DNA of 64,000 nt from Tropicimonas sediminicola (lineage in GTDB: Bacteria; Pseudomonadota; Alphaproteobacteria; Rhodobacterales; Rhodobacteraceae): contig NZ_FZOY01000001.1 in the NCBI RefSeq assembly GCF_900188335.1, positions 310,001 through 374,000 of the forward strand, given 5' to 3'. Position numbers and translations under genes: made by a program. A model generated the notes under the pieces. The model worked only from the letters and a program-made list of their open reading frames with translations. It did not search any database and was not told where the DNA came from. Position 1 is the first letter of the stretch. Each line of letters opens with the position of its first letter. Shown here piece by piece: positions 1 through 8,751 of the stretch.

Positions 1-657
1 GAGAAAGGCGATCTCGGCACCGACACGCTGAAGAACGTCGATGGTCTCTACGGCACCCAGAAGGCGGACAAGCTGAAGCCGGGCCTGAGCAACGGCGACA
101 GCTTCATCTATGCCGGCGGCGGCAACGACATCGTCGGAGGGCGTGGCGGCAATGACATGCTCGACGGAGGGGACGGCAATGACACAGTCCTTGGCGGCGA
201 TGGGCACGACATCCTCATCGGCGGGACCGGCAAGGACAAGGTCGTCGGCGGCGCGGGCAACGACATCCTGTTCGCCGGCACGGCCTACGGATACTCCGGC
301 CAGGTGGCGGATGTGCTGACCGGAGGGGCTGGCAAGGACCTGTTCGCCATCGAGATTCCGCCGGCCTTCGCCTTTCCGACCGGCATGGAGGCGCCCGTGA
401 TCATCACCGACTTCAAGAACGGCACCGATTTCATCGGGCTGGTCTCGCCGCTCGATTCGTCCTTCGGGGTGGATGACCTGATCTTCACCAAGCAGGGGAA
501 GAACACGCTGATCTCGACGGCGACGCAGGAAATCGCGGTGGTGCGGAATATCGCGCCGAAGAACCTGAACCGGGACGATTTCGTGGAGGATCTCGACGCC
601 AACGACCTCGGCCCGCTCACCGGCCTGAACTTCGACGATTTCGGCTTCTTCTTCTAG
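1..657 (+). CDS. RTX-type calcium-binding secreted protein, C-terminal part
   Basis: The reading frame is open from the first base, so the N-terminus lies outside the window; 218 codons are visible. Residues about 39-85 hold tandem glycine/aspartate nonapeptides of the GGxGxD type ([24 protein letters not shown]), which form the calcium-binding parallel beta-roll of RTX proteins. A following segment of about 130 residues ends in a phenylalanine-rich tail (DDFGFFF), as expected for an uncleaved C-terminal type I secretion signal. Family knowledge implies export through an ABC/MFP/TolC channel and folding outside the cell on Ca2+. The visible piece does not reveal whether the protein is an enzyme, toxin or adhesin. 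A strong terminator follows. Confidence 0.85.
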   Translation, partial: EKGDLGTDTLKNVDGLYGTQKADKLKPGLSNGDSFIYAGGGNDIVGGRGGNDMLDGGDGNDTVLGGDGHDILIGGTGKDKVVGGAGNDILFAGTAYGYSGQVADVLTGGAGKDLFAIEIPPAFAFPTGMEAPVIITDFKNGTDFIGLVSPLDSSFGVDDLIFTKQGKNTLISTATQEIAVVRNIAPKNLNRDDFVEDLDANDLGPLTGLNFDDFGFFF

Positions 658-679
658 GAAGCAGGCGCTGTCGCAACAC

Positions 680-712
680 GGCCCGGGCAGGGGACTGCCC
701 GGGCCTTGTCTT
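680..712 (+). terminator. Rho-independent terminator of the RTX gene
   Basis: An 11-bp perfect GC-rich stem (GGCCCGGGCAG / CTGCCCGGGCC) with a GGGA loop is followed by TTGTCTT, 22 bases after the RTX stop codon. Confidence 0.8.
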
Positions 713-730
713 GCCTGTCACCTGCGCCCG

Positions 731-985
731 TCACGGCAGCGGCATGGCGCGCAGCCAGCCGAACCAGCGCGGGACCCAGCTCTGCAGCCGCGCGATCAGC
801 GGCCGGGCCGGGGGGCGCGGGGGCGGAGGGTCCGCCGCTATCTCGCGCAGCATCGCCGCGATCTCGGCCCGGACGGCCGGGTTGTCGGGCAGGTTGACGC
901 TGCCGTGCAGCAGGAAGGCGTCCTGCCGGAAACGATCAGCGTGGATGTCGCGCAGGTGGGCGCTGTCGATGAAGGGATGGGGCAT
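731..985 (-). CDS. small hypothetical protein (84 aa), possibly the 3' part of a frameshifted gene
   Basis: The protein has a hydrophilic N-terminus, a proline-rich middle (DPPPPRPPARP) and a Trp-rich amphipathic tail (LQSWVPRWFGWLRAM) that could lie on a membrane. I do not recognise the family. The ATG at 985 has only a weak GAGG upstream. A 50-codon ORF that starts at 1088 with a perfect AAGGAG site runs into it in another frame. Removing one C from the CCCC run at 979-982 (minus strand) would join both into one 118-aa protein. This entry may therefore be the C-terminal two thirds of a frameshifted or mis-sequenced gene. Confidence 0.5.
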   Translation of the reverse strand: MPHPFIDSAHLRDIHADRFRQDAFLLHGSVNLPDNPAVRAEIAAMLREIAADPPPPRPPARPLIARLQSWVPRWFGWLRAMPLP

Positions 986-1088
986 TGTGGGCCTCGCATG
1001 GAATGGAAATGGGTCTGGGGCCGGCGGTGGCGCCGGTGGAAATGGGAAGAAGCGATGCGCTTCGGAGCGAGAGGCAATTGGCCGTCAT
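936..1088 (-). CDS. 50-codon ORF with strong ribosome-binding site, overlapping the 84-aa ORF
   Basis: The ATG at 1088 is preceded by AAGGAG with a 6-base spacer, the best ribosome-binding site in this interval. The product (MTANCLSLRSASLLP..., 50 aa) has no family I recognise. It runs 50 bases into the next ORF before stopping. It is either the true N-terminus of that gene, disconnected by a one-base change in a C run, or an independent small protein translated just upstream. Confidence 0.4.
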   Translation of the reverse strand: MTANCLSLRSASLLPISTGATAGPRPISIPCEAHNAPSLHRQRPPARHPR

Positions 1089-1309
1089 GAAAGACTCCTT
1101 TCGAAGGGTTTGGTCGGCAGGAAAGGGGCGTTGCCGCGAAGGGAACGCCGGTTGAAATGGATGGGTCTCCGGTGAGCCGGACTCGCGACGGATTTTCAGA
1201 AGCAGATGGTCAGGCCGCGCCGAATGGCGGAGGCGGATCACCTATGTTGCGAATGAAAAGGGCGGAGGTCAGCCTGCGACGGGCGCATGGCCGGAGAGCT
1301 GGGGCCTGC

Positions 1310-1339
1310 TCAGCAGGCGCGGGTAAGTTGGCTCATCAT
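1310..1339 (-). other. 9-codon mini-ORF with strong SD and hairpin over its stop codon
   Basis: On the minus strand GAGGAGG (1347-1353) precedes ATGATG and the peptide MMSQLTRAC. The UGA sits at the centre of a perfect 7-bp palindrome (GCCTGCT / AGCAGGC). A TATAAG box lies about 90 bases upstream (1429-1434), with no good -35. It could be a leader ORF in the transcript of the small gene at 936-1088. The rest of 1089-1476 shows no other gene. Confidence 0.25.
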
Positions 1340-1476
1340 ACAAGGTCCTCCTCACGTGGGGCACGCGATGGCCGCTCGGTAGCACGGGTCTCACCGAAAA
1401 GCCACCCGTTAAATGGCGATCCCGCATCCTTATATGCCAGACGAAGCCCGGTGTGATTTTCCTGCCGCCTGGGCGG

Positions 1477-1505
1477 TTGACACGACTCGGGCTCTTGCCT
1501 ATCTC
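1477..1505 (+). promoter_or_regulatory. sigma-70-type promoter of groESL
   Basis: TTGACA (1477-1482), a 17-base spacer and TATCTC (1500-1505) lie immediately upstream of the CIRCE element and 70 bases before groES. The -35 matches consensus perfectly. Confidence 0.8.
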
Positions 1506-1513
1506 ACCTGCCG

Positions 1514-1540
1514 TTAGCACTCGCCGAGTGTGAGTGATAA
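1514..1540 (+). promoter_or_regulatory. CIRCE operator (HrcA site)
   Basis: TTAGCACTC, nine bases, GAGTGATAA matches the CIRCE inverted repeat TTAGCACTC-N9-GAGTGCTAA with one mismatch. It starts 9 bases after the -10 box, so HrcA bound here would block the groESL promoter. hrcA itself is not in the window. Confidence 0.9.
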
Positions 1541-1575
1541 AAGTCGAAACACCAAGAACGTAGGAGCGTTCCGAG

Positions 1576-1863
1576 ATGGCATTTACCCCGCTGCATGACC
1601 GGGTCCTGGTCGAGCGAGTCGAGAGCGAAGAGAAAACCGCTGGCGGCCTGATCATCCCTGACAGCGCCAAGGAAAAGCCTGCCGAAGGTCTCGTTGTTGC
1701 TGTCGGCGCCGGCGCCAAGGACGAAGATGGCGATCGCATCGCGATGGACGTCAAGGAAGGCGACAAGATCCTCTTTGGCAAGTGGTCGGGCACCGAGATC
1801 AAGCTCGACGGCAAGGAACTGCTGATCATGAAGGAAAGCGACATCCTGGGCATCATTTCCTGA
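1576..1863 (+). CDS. groES: co-chaperonin GroES
   Basis: A 95-aa 10-kDa chaperonin of standard length. The N-terminal beta strand [15 protein letters not shown] and the mobile loop with [12 protein letters not shown] (residues about 17-30), which docks on GroEL through its hydrophobic tip, are both intact. As a heptamer it caps the GroEL cage in the cytosol and drives ATP-dependent folding. AGGAG lies 10 bases before the ATG. groEL follows 51 bases downstream with no terminator between them, so both are transcribed from the 1477-1505 promoter under CIRCE/HrcA control. Confidence 0.97.
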   Translation: MAFTPLHDRVLVERVESEEKTAGGLIIPDSAKEKPAEGLVVAVGAGAKDEDGDRIAMDVKEGDKILFGKWSGTEIKLDGKELLIMKESDILGIIS

Positions 1864-1908
1864 TCGCCCATCGCTTCCCGTTCACGACACACACAAATTC
1901 AGGAGTAG

Positions 1909-3564
<1,656 letters not shown>

Positions 3565-3590
3565 TCAGCCGTCTGCCTGCAGACATCGGG

Positions 3591-3622
3591 AAGGGGTCGC
3601 CTCGCGCGGCCCCTTTCTTTTT
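3591..3622 (+). terminator. Rho-independent terminator of groESL
   Basis: GGGGTCGC pairs with GCGGCCCC (one G-T pair) and is followed by TTTCTTTTT. It sits 27-58 bases after the groEL stop. Confidence 0.75.
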
Positions 3623-3639
3623 GCGCGGGTCCGGGGCGC

Positions 3640-3723
3640 GGGGGGGGGGGGGGGCTCCCGCGCGTGGCGCCGGCATCGAAGATGCCGCCTCCCCGCTTGG
3701 GCCGGGCAGCGCGCAGGCGCGCT
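3640..3723 (+). repeat. GC-rich two-hairpin intergenic element, copy 1, with a run of 15 G
   Basis: A tract of 15 consecutive G (3640-3654) leads into CTCCCGC, then hairpin GGCATC-GAA-GATGCC (3672-3686), the word TTGGGCCGGGC, and hairpin AGCGCGC-AG-GCGCGCT (3708-3723). The same order of blocks occurs at 39979-40056, with both stems changed but still perfectly paired. The G run is 6 long in the other copy. Confidence 0.7.
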
Positions 3724-3831
3724 GCGGGGGCGCCTGTAGCGACGGCGGTGCGCGCCCTCGGGCCTGTCACGCGTGGTTGATGCCTCGCAATTTCCGCTGA
3801 CGGCCGGCTCGGATCGGGGTAGGCAGGCCCG

Positions 3832-4725
3832 ATGCAGCTGTTTCTTCTCGTCGTCCTGACCATGGTGGCCTTCGCGGCCAATTCGATCCTGAACCGCCTG
3901 GCGCTGGCCGACGGGCTGATCGGAGCCTTGCCATTCGCGGCGCTGCGGCTGGCCTCCGGGGCGGCGGTGCTCTGCGCGCTGGTGATGCTCCAGCGCAAGA
4001 CGGTGCCGTTGCGCTCCCCGGGGCGCTGGATCGGGGTGGCGTCGCTCACGCTCTACATGACCGGCTTCTCGGTGGCCTATGTCGGGATCGAGGCCGGCGT
4101 CGGCGCGCTGATCCTGTTCGGCGGCGTGCAGGTGACGATGTTCGGCGGCGCCATACTGGCGGGCAAGACGATCCCCCCGGCGCAGTGGCTGGGCGCGGCG
4201 CTCGCCTTTGGCGGACTGTGCTGGCTGCTCTGGCCCTCGGGCGGTGCGGCTCCGTCCACGGTGCACGCGGCGCTGATGCTGGCGGCGGCGCTCGGCTGGG
4301 GGATCTATTCGCTGGCGGGGGCAAAGGCCGGCGCGCCGCTGCCCGCGACGGCGGCGAACTTTGCGCTGGCCACACCGATTGCGCTGGCGTTGATGCTGGC
4401 GGCCCCTCTCTTCGAAGCGGGGGGCGATCCGGCGGCGGAGCTGACCGCGGCCGGCGTCGGGCTGGCCGTGGTTTCGGGCGTGGTCACCTCGGGGCTGGGC
4501 TACGCGCTGTGGTACATGCTGTTGCCGCGCCTCGCCCCCACGGTGGCGGCGCTGGCGCAGCTCTCGGTGCCGGTGATCGCGATGGCGGGCGGCATGCTCT
4601 TTCTCGGCGAGACGCTGACGCTGCGCTTCGTTCTGGCGGCAACGCTGGTGCTGGGCGGGATCGCCGTCGGCGTGCTGGTGCCGCGGCGCGCGGCTCAGCG
4701 CACCAGCCGTTCGAGCGGATCGTAG
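3832..4725 (+). CDS. EamA/DMT-family transporter
   Basis: A 297-aa, very hydrophobic inner-membrane protein with about ten predicted transmembrane segments in two homologous halves, the usual build of drug/metabolite (EamA) permeases. The second half has the typical PVIAMAGGMLFLGETLT signature. The substrate cannot be read from sequence; amino acids, metabolites or drugs are exported by relatives. It stands alone on the plus strand after the groESL terminator. Its last 31 bases overlap the end of the convergent Nudix gene. Confidence 0.85.
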   Translation: MQLFLLVVLTMVAFAANSILNRLALADGLIGALPFAALRLASGAAVLCALVMLQRKTVPLRSPGRWIGVASLTLYMTGFSVAYVGIEAGVGALILFGGVQVTMFGGAILAGKTIPPAQWLGAALAFGGLCWLLWPSGGAAPSTVHAALMLAAALGWGIYSLAGAKAGAPLPATAANFALATPIALALMLAAPLFEAGGDPAAELTAAGVGLAVVSGVVTSGLGYALWYMLLPRLAPTVAALAQLSVPVIAMAGGMLFLGETLTLRFVLAATLVLGGIAVGVLVPRRAAQRTSRSSGS

Positions 4726-5150
4726 GCCGGCCCGCCGCCCCAGGCGATCTCGGCCAGCTTGCCCGGCTTGAGGCGCAAGCCACCGATCTCGTCGCGGGCG
4801 ACCCAGCGGCGGCGGGTGACGACGCCCTCCGGATCCTGCCAGCCGTCGTCGAGCGCGCCACCGGTGAGCTGACAGCGGAAGAAGATCTCCACCTGGTGAA
4901 AGCTGCGGGATGGCTCGTGGAACTCGTTGACGAGGCAGGGCGCGCCGACCTCGATCGCGAGGCCGGTTTCCTCGTGGACCTCGCGGGCCAGGTTGTCGGG
5001 CAGCGATTGCCCGATCTCGACCCCTCCGCCCGGTGCGCACCACAGGTCGCTGACCCCGCCGGGCCAGGCGTTGACCAGCAGCAGGCGGTCCTGGTGCAGC
5101 AGGACGGCGCGGACGGCGAGGCGCGGGGAGTTGCCGGAACGGAGTGTCAT
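4695..5150 (-). CDS. Nudix hydrolase
   Basis: A 151-aa single Nudix domain, which hydrolyses nucleoside diphosphates linked to another group. The Nudix box spans residues 42-64 and keeps REVHEETGL (R56, E57, E60, E61, G63), the Mg2+-binding helix. The first conserved Glu of Gx5Ex7REUxEExGU is Gln48 here; this position is structural rather than the catalytic base, so activity is still expected. The ATG at 5150 is preceded by CAGGA. The gene runs convergently into the DMT permease (31-bp overlap) and divergently from the lipase-like gene. Confidence 0.85.
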   Translation of the reverse strand: MTLRSGNSPRLAVRAVLLHQDRLLLVNAWPGGVSDLWCAPGGGVEIGQSLPDNLAREVHEETGLAIEVGAPCLVNEFHEPSRSFHQVEIFFRCQLTGGALDDGWQDPEGVVTRRRWVARDEIGGLRLKPGKLAEIAWGGGPAYDPLERLVR

Positions 5151-5228
5151 GGGACATTCCTGACCCGCGATGCGGCGCGGCGCAACAGGCGCCTCGCAAG
5201 TCGCGCCGGAAATGCCTATCTGTCGGCC

Positions 5229-5990
5229 ATGCGCATGGCATTGCTGACACTTCTGGCCCTGGTCGCGGGCACGGGCGCCGCCGAGGCGCGCTGCGCGGTG
5301 CTGTTGCACGGGCTGGCGCGGGGCGAGGCCTCGATGATGCTGATGGGACTGGCGCTGGAACAGGCCGGATACCGGGTGATCAACCGGGGCTACCCTTCGA
5401 CCGAGGCCCGGATCGAGGCGCTGCTGCCCGAGGTGGACGCCGCGCTGGCGCTCTGCCCCGAGGAGGGGCCGGTCGATTTCGTGACCCATTCGATGGGCGG
5501 CATCCTGCTGCGGGCCTGGAGCGAGACCGGCGATCCCGGGCGGATCGGGCGCGCGGTGATGCTCGGGCCGCCGAACGCGGGCAGCGAACTGGTCGACGCG
5601 CTGGCGGGGCTCGCTCCGTTCGACTGGGTGAACGGCCCCGCCGGGGCGCAGCTCGGCACCGGGACGGAGAGCGTGCCGCGCGCGCTCGGGCCCGTGGGAT
5701 TCGAGGCGGGCGTGATCGCCGGCACCGCCTCGCTCAACCCGATCTATTCCTCGATCATCCCGGGCACCGACGACGGCAAGGTCTCGGTCGAGGCGACGGC
5801 GCTGCCGGGAATGGCGGACCACCTCGTGGTGACGGCCTCGCACACCTTCATGATGAACAACCCAATGGTCATCGCGCAGACGCTGACGTTCCTGGAGACC
5901 GGTGGCTTCGATCACGAGATGCGCTGGTCGGATGCGCTCGCGCAGGCGATCGCGGGCGGCTGGAGCGGCGCTAGCCCTTCCGGGGACTGA
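5229..5990 (+). CDS. secreted lipase-like alpha/beta hydrolase
   Basis: 253 aa with a signal peptide (MRMALLTLLALVAGTGAAEA) pointing to the periplasm or outside. The fold markers are the oxyanion segment LLHGLARG (residues 25-32), the nucleophile elbow THSMGG with Ser88, a probable acid at Asp181/182 (GTDDGKVSV) and His205 (TASHTF). This is the PGAP1/lipase-type alpha/beta hydrolase pattern, so ester hydrolysis is likely, but the natural substrate is unknown. It is divergent from the Nudix gene (78 bases between the starts). The last 20 bases overlap the end of the small minus-strand gene that follows. Confidence 0.8.
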   Translation: MRMALLTLLALVAGTGAAEARCAVLLHGLARGEASMMLMGLALEQAGYRVINRGYPSTEARIEALLPEVDAALALCPEEGPVDFVTHSMGGILLRAWSETGDPGRIGRAVMLGPPNAGSELVDALAGLAPFDWVNGPAGAQLGTGTESVPRALGPVGFEAGVIAGTASLNPIYSSIIPGTDDGKVSVEATALPGMADHLVVTASHTFMMNNPMVIAQTLTFLETGGFDHEMRWSDALAQAIAGGWSGASPSGD

Positions 5991-6210
5991 TCCGGTAGAT
6001 CCCCTCCGGCAGGTCGAGCGCGGCCGTCAGGTCCATCAGCTGCTGGATCGACAGGGTGATCTTCTGGACCTGGTCGGTGCGGGCGTCGAGCTGCTCGACG
6101 GTCACGCAATCCTCGAAGGCATTGATGGTGATGTCCTCGCTGTGCGGGGTCGGGCCCTCGTCAACGAGGGTGATCACGGTCGCGTCGAAGTCATGCTCGA
6201 TGGTAAACAT
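5971..6210 (-). CDS. conserved small acidic protein of unknown function (79 aa)
   Basis: The protein MFTIEHDFDATVITLVDEG... is acidic, has no signal peptide or membrane segment, and looks like a small all-in-one domain with alternating strands and a helix (QQLMDLTAALDLPEGIYRI). AGGAG lies 14 bases before the ATG, so the start is only fairly certain. I recognise it as the kind of small protein conserved in Rhodobacterales, but I cannot name a family or function. It is monocistronic and convergent with the lipase-like gene. Confidence 0.6.
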   Translation of the reverse strand: MFTIEHDFDATVITLVDEGPTPHSEDITINAFEDCVTVEQLDARTDQVQKITLSIQQLMDLTAALDLPEGIYRISPRKG

Positions 6211-6380
6211 GGGCCGACCCTAGCTCCTGCCGAAGACGCTGTCAGCCGAAACCCTCGCGGTGGGATCTCGGAATTGCAAGGGCCCTCGACGGGTGCTCGT
6301 TCGCCAACTGCACAAAAATGCAGCGCAAGTGCTGCACTTGGGGAAAGGCTGCCCTGCAGCCAAGGCGCCAGCGCTGCGGA

Positions 6381-6394
6381 TTGACCTGAGTCAA
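6381..6394 (+). promoter_or_regulatory. FNR/CRP-family box upstream of the DUF6455 pair
   Basis: TTGACCTGAGTCAA is a perfect TTGA-N6-TCAA palindrome, the alphaproteobacterial FnrL/Dnr-type site. It is centred 65 bases before the ATG of the first DUF6455 gene. The rest of 6211-6452 shows no gene. Confidence 0.75.
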
Positions 6395-6452
6395 GGTCCG
6401 GGCGTCGGTGGCGTGCAACCTGACGGCAGGACAACAGAACAGGATCACTGCC

Positions 6453-6740
6453 ATGAAACCTCTCGGCCCGGAACGCGATCACTACTGGATGGCGCTTGGC
6501 ATGGCCAAGGCCGCGGGCGTGGACCTGCAGGCGGCCATCGAGGCCGGGCACTTCAGCCAGGAGAAATGGGCGAGCACGGTTCAGAAGTGCCGTGGCTGCG
6601 ACTGGGGCGAGGATTGCCCGAGCTGGTTGCGCGAACATGCGACCGTCGACGAGGCGCCGCAGGCCTGCGTGAACGCGCGCCTGTTCGCCACGCTCAAGGC
6701 GGCGCAGGACGAGGATGCACGCCGCGACGGCGCCGAGTGA
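6453..6740 (+). CDS. DUF6455 family cysteine-motif protein, copy 1
   Basis: 95 aa. The core KCRGCDWGEDCPSWL supplies C46, C49 and C55, with C72 further on; this arrangement is the DUF6455 hallmark and is able to bind a metal or to switch by disulfide formation. No signal peptide or membrane segment is present, so it is likely cytosolic. An AGGA sequence precedes the ATG. A paralogue with the three core Cys at the same residue numbers follows 21 bases downstream. The FNR-type box upstream suggests oxygen- or NO-responsive expression. The molecular role is unknown. Confidence 0.75.
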   Translation: MKPLGPERDHYWMALGMAKAAGVDLQAAIEAGHFSQEKWASTVQKCRGCDWGEDCPSWLREHATVDEAPQACVNARLFATLKAAQDEDARRDGAE

Positions 6741-6761
6741 CACCAGCCAGAGGAGGCCGAG

Positions 6762-7025
6762 ATGAGCATTCCAGGCGACACCGACCTTCACTTCTGGCTC
6801 ACCCGCAGCGTCGGGCGGTGCATCGGGCTCAACTTCAGCGCCGCGATGGACGAGGGGCGCCTCAGCGTCGATGACTACATGGAGCTCGTGCACGCCTGCC
6901 GCGGCTGCGACAAGGTGGAGAACTGCCAGATCTGGCTGGGCTGCCAGCGCGGCGCCCCGGCCATGGCCAAGCCGCCGGCCTTCTGCCGCAACGCCCGGAA
7001 CCTCGAGGCGCTGCGCCCGCATTGA
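6762..7025 (+). CDS. DUF6455 family cysteine-motif protein, copy 2
   Basis: 87 aa with the core ACRGCDKVENCQIWLGC, giving C46, C49, C55 and C61, plus C20 and C75. The first three Cys occupy exactly the same residue numbers as in the upstream paralogue, so this is a tandem duplication followed by divergence. GAGGAGG precedes the ATG by eight bases, a stronger site than that of copy 1. It is the second gene of the short operon under the FNR-type box. It is probably a cytosolic metal- or redox-active small protein, but no function is established from sequence. Confidence 0.75.
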   Translation: MSIPGDTDLHFWLTRSVGRCIGLNFSAAMDEGRLSVDDYMELVHACRGCDKVENCQIWLGCQRGAPAMAKPPAFCRNARNLEALRPH

Positions 7026-7059
7026 TCCGGTCCGGCGAGGGGTGGTGCCTGCTGCCCGG

Positions 7060-7449
7060 ATGTGTTGGGGTGCCGGCCTGTCAGTCGGGAGTGCCGGTTT
7101 GGAGGTCTTCGAGGGTATTCTGAGCGACCGCGGGTCGAAATACGCGGTGTCCGGCGGGCCGGTGGCGAGCCGGGAGGAGGCGCAGGCATTTGTCTTGGAG
7201 CTCTGCCGCAACCGCAAGTTCGCGAAGGCCACCCACAACAGCTGGGGCGTGCTGCTCGACAGCGGGCCGCTCAAGAACGACGACGGCGAGAGCGGCGCGG
7301 GGATGGTGATCCTGCGGATGCTCGAACGCGAGGGGCTGCACGGTCATATCGTGGTGGTGACGCGCTGGTATGGCGGCGTGAAGCTGGGCGGGGACAGGTT
7401 CCGGCGGGTGCAGGACGCGGTGCGCTACTACCTGGAACATCGGGGCTGA
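7060..7449 (+). CDS. IMPACT/YigZ-family (UPF0029) protein
   Basis: A roughly 129-aa protein consisting only of the UPF0029/IMPACT N-terminal domain, shown by KFAKATHNSWG, DDGESGAGMVIL and VVVTRWYGGVKLGG. YigZ-type proteins are linked to ribosome rescue or translation quality control, though single-domain forms are poorly studied. The start is uncertain. ATG 7060 is chosen, but the first 13 residues look non-conserved. A TTG at 7099, preceded by GGGAG eight bases upstream, would begin right at the domain. It lies 34 bases after the DUF6455 gene on the same strand. Confidence 0.75.
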   Translation: MCWGAGLSVGSAGLEVFEGILSDRGSKYAVSGGPVASREEAQAFVLELCRNRKFAKATHNSWGVLLDSGPLKNDDGESGAGMVILRMLEREGLHGHIVVVTRWYGGVKLGGDRFRRVQDAVRYYLEHRG

Positions 7450-7507
7450 GCGCAGACAGCGGCGCTTTCCGTGCTAGGCTGGCATCATCAGCCACCCGGA
7501 GGACCCC

Positions 7508-7798
7508 ATGCGACCGATTCTGCTGATCGCCCTGAGCCCGCTTCTTCTTGCCTGCACATCCGAAACCGAGCCGGCCACGGTCGAGCTGCCGCTCTTCGGC
7601 GATGGATATCGCGCTGACGGCGATCAATGCCGCCGTGTCGGCGAGAGCGCCTACACCAACCAGTTCCTCGATGACGCTGCCGACCTGGTTGCCTGTCCGG
7701 AAGACATGGAGAACCTGGGCGTCTTCGCCATCGATACCGGCGGCGTCGAGGTCGACCGGGTGGGGGGCTACGTCCTCTATTCGGTGCCGGTCCGCTAG
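7508..7798 (+). CDS. small lipoprotein, unknown function
   Basis: 96 aa with a lipoprotein signal (MRPILLIALSPLLLAC, lipobox LLAC, lipidated Cys16), so it is probably anchored in the outer membrane facing the periplasm. The mature part is acidic and has two Cys (C38 and C60 approximately) that could form a disulfide. GGAGG precedes the ATG. No family recognised. It is monocistronic, 58 bases after the IMPACT gene, and convergent with the sulfotransferase. Confidence 0.7.
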   Translation: MRPILLIALSPLLLACTSETEPATVELPLFGDGYRADGDQCRRVGESAYTNQFLDDAADLVACPEDMENLGVFAIDTGGVEVDRVGGYVLYSVPVR

Positions 7799-7884
7799 GG
7801 AACCGGTCCTCGTCGCGCAGTTGCTCCAGCGGCACGCGCCGGCGGGGGTGTCCCTGACGTCAGTAGAACACGGCCGCCGCGGGC

Positions 7885-8751
7885 TTATTCGTAGGGCAGG
7901 CGCTCGAAGTCGCGCGCGTAGACGCGTTGCAGGCTGTCCCGGAGCTCGGGCGCGAGAAAATCCTCCGGGCGCGGCGTGGGCTCGCGCCTGGCGCGTAGCT
8001 CCAGCAGCGTCACGTTGTCGATGTCCGCGGCCGCCGTTCCGCTCTCGACCCAAGGCGCGCCAGCCGCATAGGGGCTGACGTTCCGCGCCGGCGGCTCCTG
8101 CAGGGCGGCGGGAAGTGGGGGATCGAGCGCCGCGATGTCCTCAGCCAGGTGCTCCAGCCGGACCATTTCCACCTCGCCGAAGAAGTCGATGACATAGGTC
8201 TGCCGGCGCCAGTGACGATTGACCGTGCTGTTGTCCGTGGTTGCGAGGTAGTGGACGAACTGGCGATACGTGATCGTGCCGTCGTGTCCGGCGGCCGCGG
8301 TCACCTCCGCCACCCAGGGGCGGTTGCGGTTGTCGGTGCAGAACTTCTCCAGGAAGGCCGAGACCGACCGGGCGAAGGGATCGCGGACCACCGCGATCTT
8401 GCGCCAGTCCGGTCCTCGCGCGGCGTCGAGCAAGGGGCGGGAGATCCGGCGCACGTAGAAGCCGGTGAACTCGCCGACGGCCTGGCCGGCTGCGAGCGAT
8501 CGGTAGCGCCGCGCGCCTGTCCCGATGTGGAAATCCCATGCGAACCCCGGCGAGAGCCGCCGCGCGAGGGAGAGCGCCTTGAGCGGCGAGACCGGCAGGT
8601 CGAGCATCTTGAAGAACCCGTCCTTCAGGCTGGTGCCGCCGCATTTCGCGTTGGTGATCAGGACAAGCTTCCGTTCCGGGTCGATCAGCGGGAGCGGATC
8701 GATCTCCGCGGCCGTCACCTGTTTCGGTCCCCGGTCCGGCGTGTCGATCAT
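7885..8751 (-). CDS. sulfotransferase family 2 protein
   Basis: 288 aa. The 5'-phosphosulfate loop [10 protein letters not shown] (34-43) and the 3'-phosphate motif [13 protein letters not shown] (121-133) identify a PAPS-dependent sulfotransferase of the carbohydrate (family 2) type, which moves sulfate onto sugar hydroxyls. Neither signal peptide nor membrane segment is present, so it is cytosolic. Its ATG overlaps the rimO stop codon as ATGA, so it is translated by coupling to rimO. That pairing with a ribosome-modifying enzyme is unusual. A polysaccharide or lipid precursor is the likely acceptor; no glycan gene is nearby. Confidence 0.75.
   Translation of the reverse strand: MIDTPDRGPKQVTAAEIDPLPLIDPERKLVLITNAKCGGTSLKDGFFKMLDLPVSPLKALSLARRLSPGFAWDFHIGTGARRYRSLAAGQAVGEFTGFYVRRISRPLLDAARGPDWRKIAVVRDPFARSVSAFLEKFCTDNRNRPWVAEVTAAAGHDGTITYRQFVHYLATTDNSTVNRHWRRQTYVIDFFGEVEMVRLEHLAEDIAALDPPLPAALQEPPARNVSPYAAGAPWVESGTAAADIDNVTLLELRARREPTPRPEDFLAPELRDSLQRVYARDFERLPYE

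Noticed and set aside
1269..1892. Long minus-strand frame across groES and its promoter
   Set aside because: It is antisense to groES and the CIRCE region; the protein has no domain look and groES is beyond doubt.
4185..5990. 601-codon plus frame fusing DMT-antisense sequence with the lipase
   Set aside because: Only the part from 5229 has a signal peptide and family motifs; the first half is a shadow of other genes.
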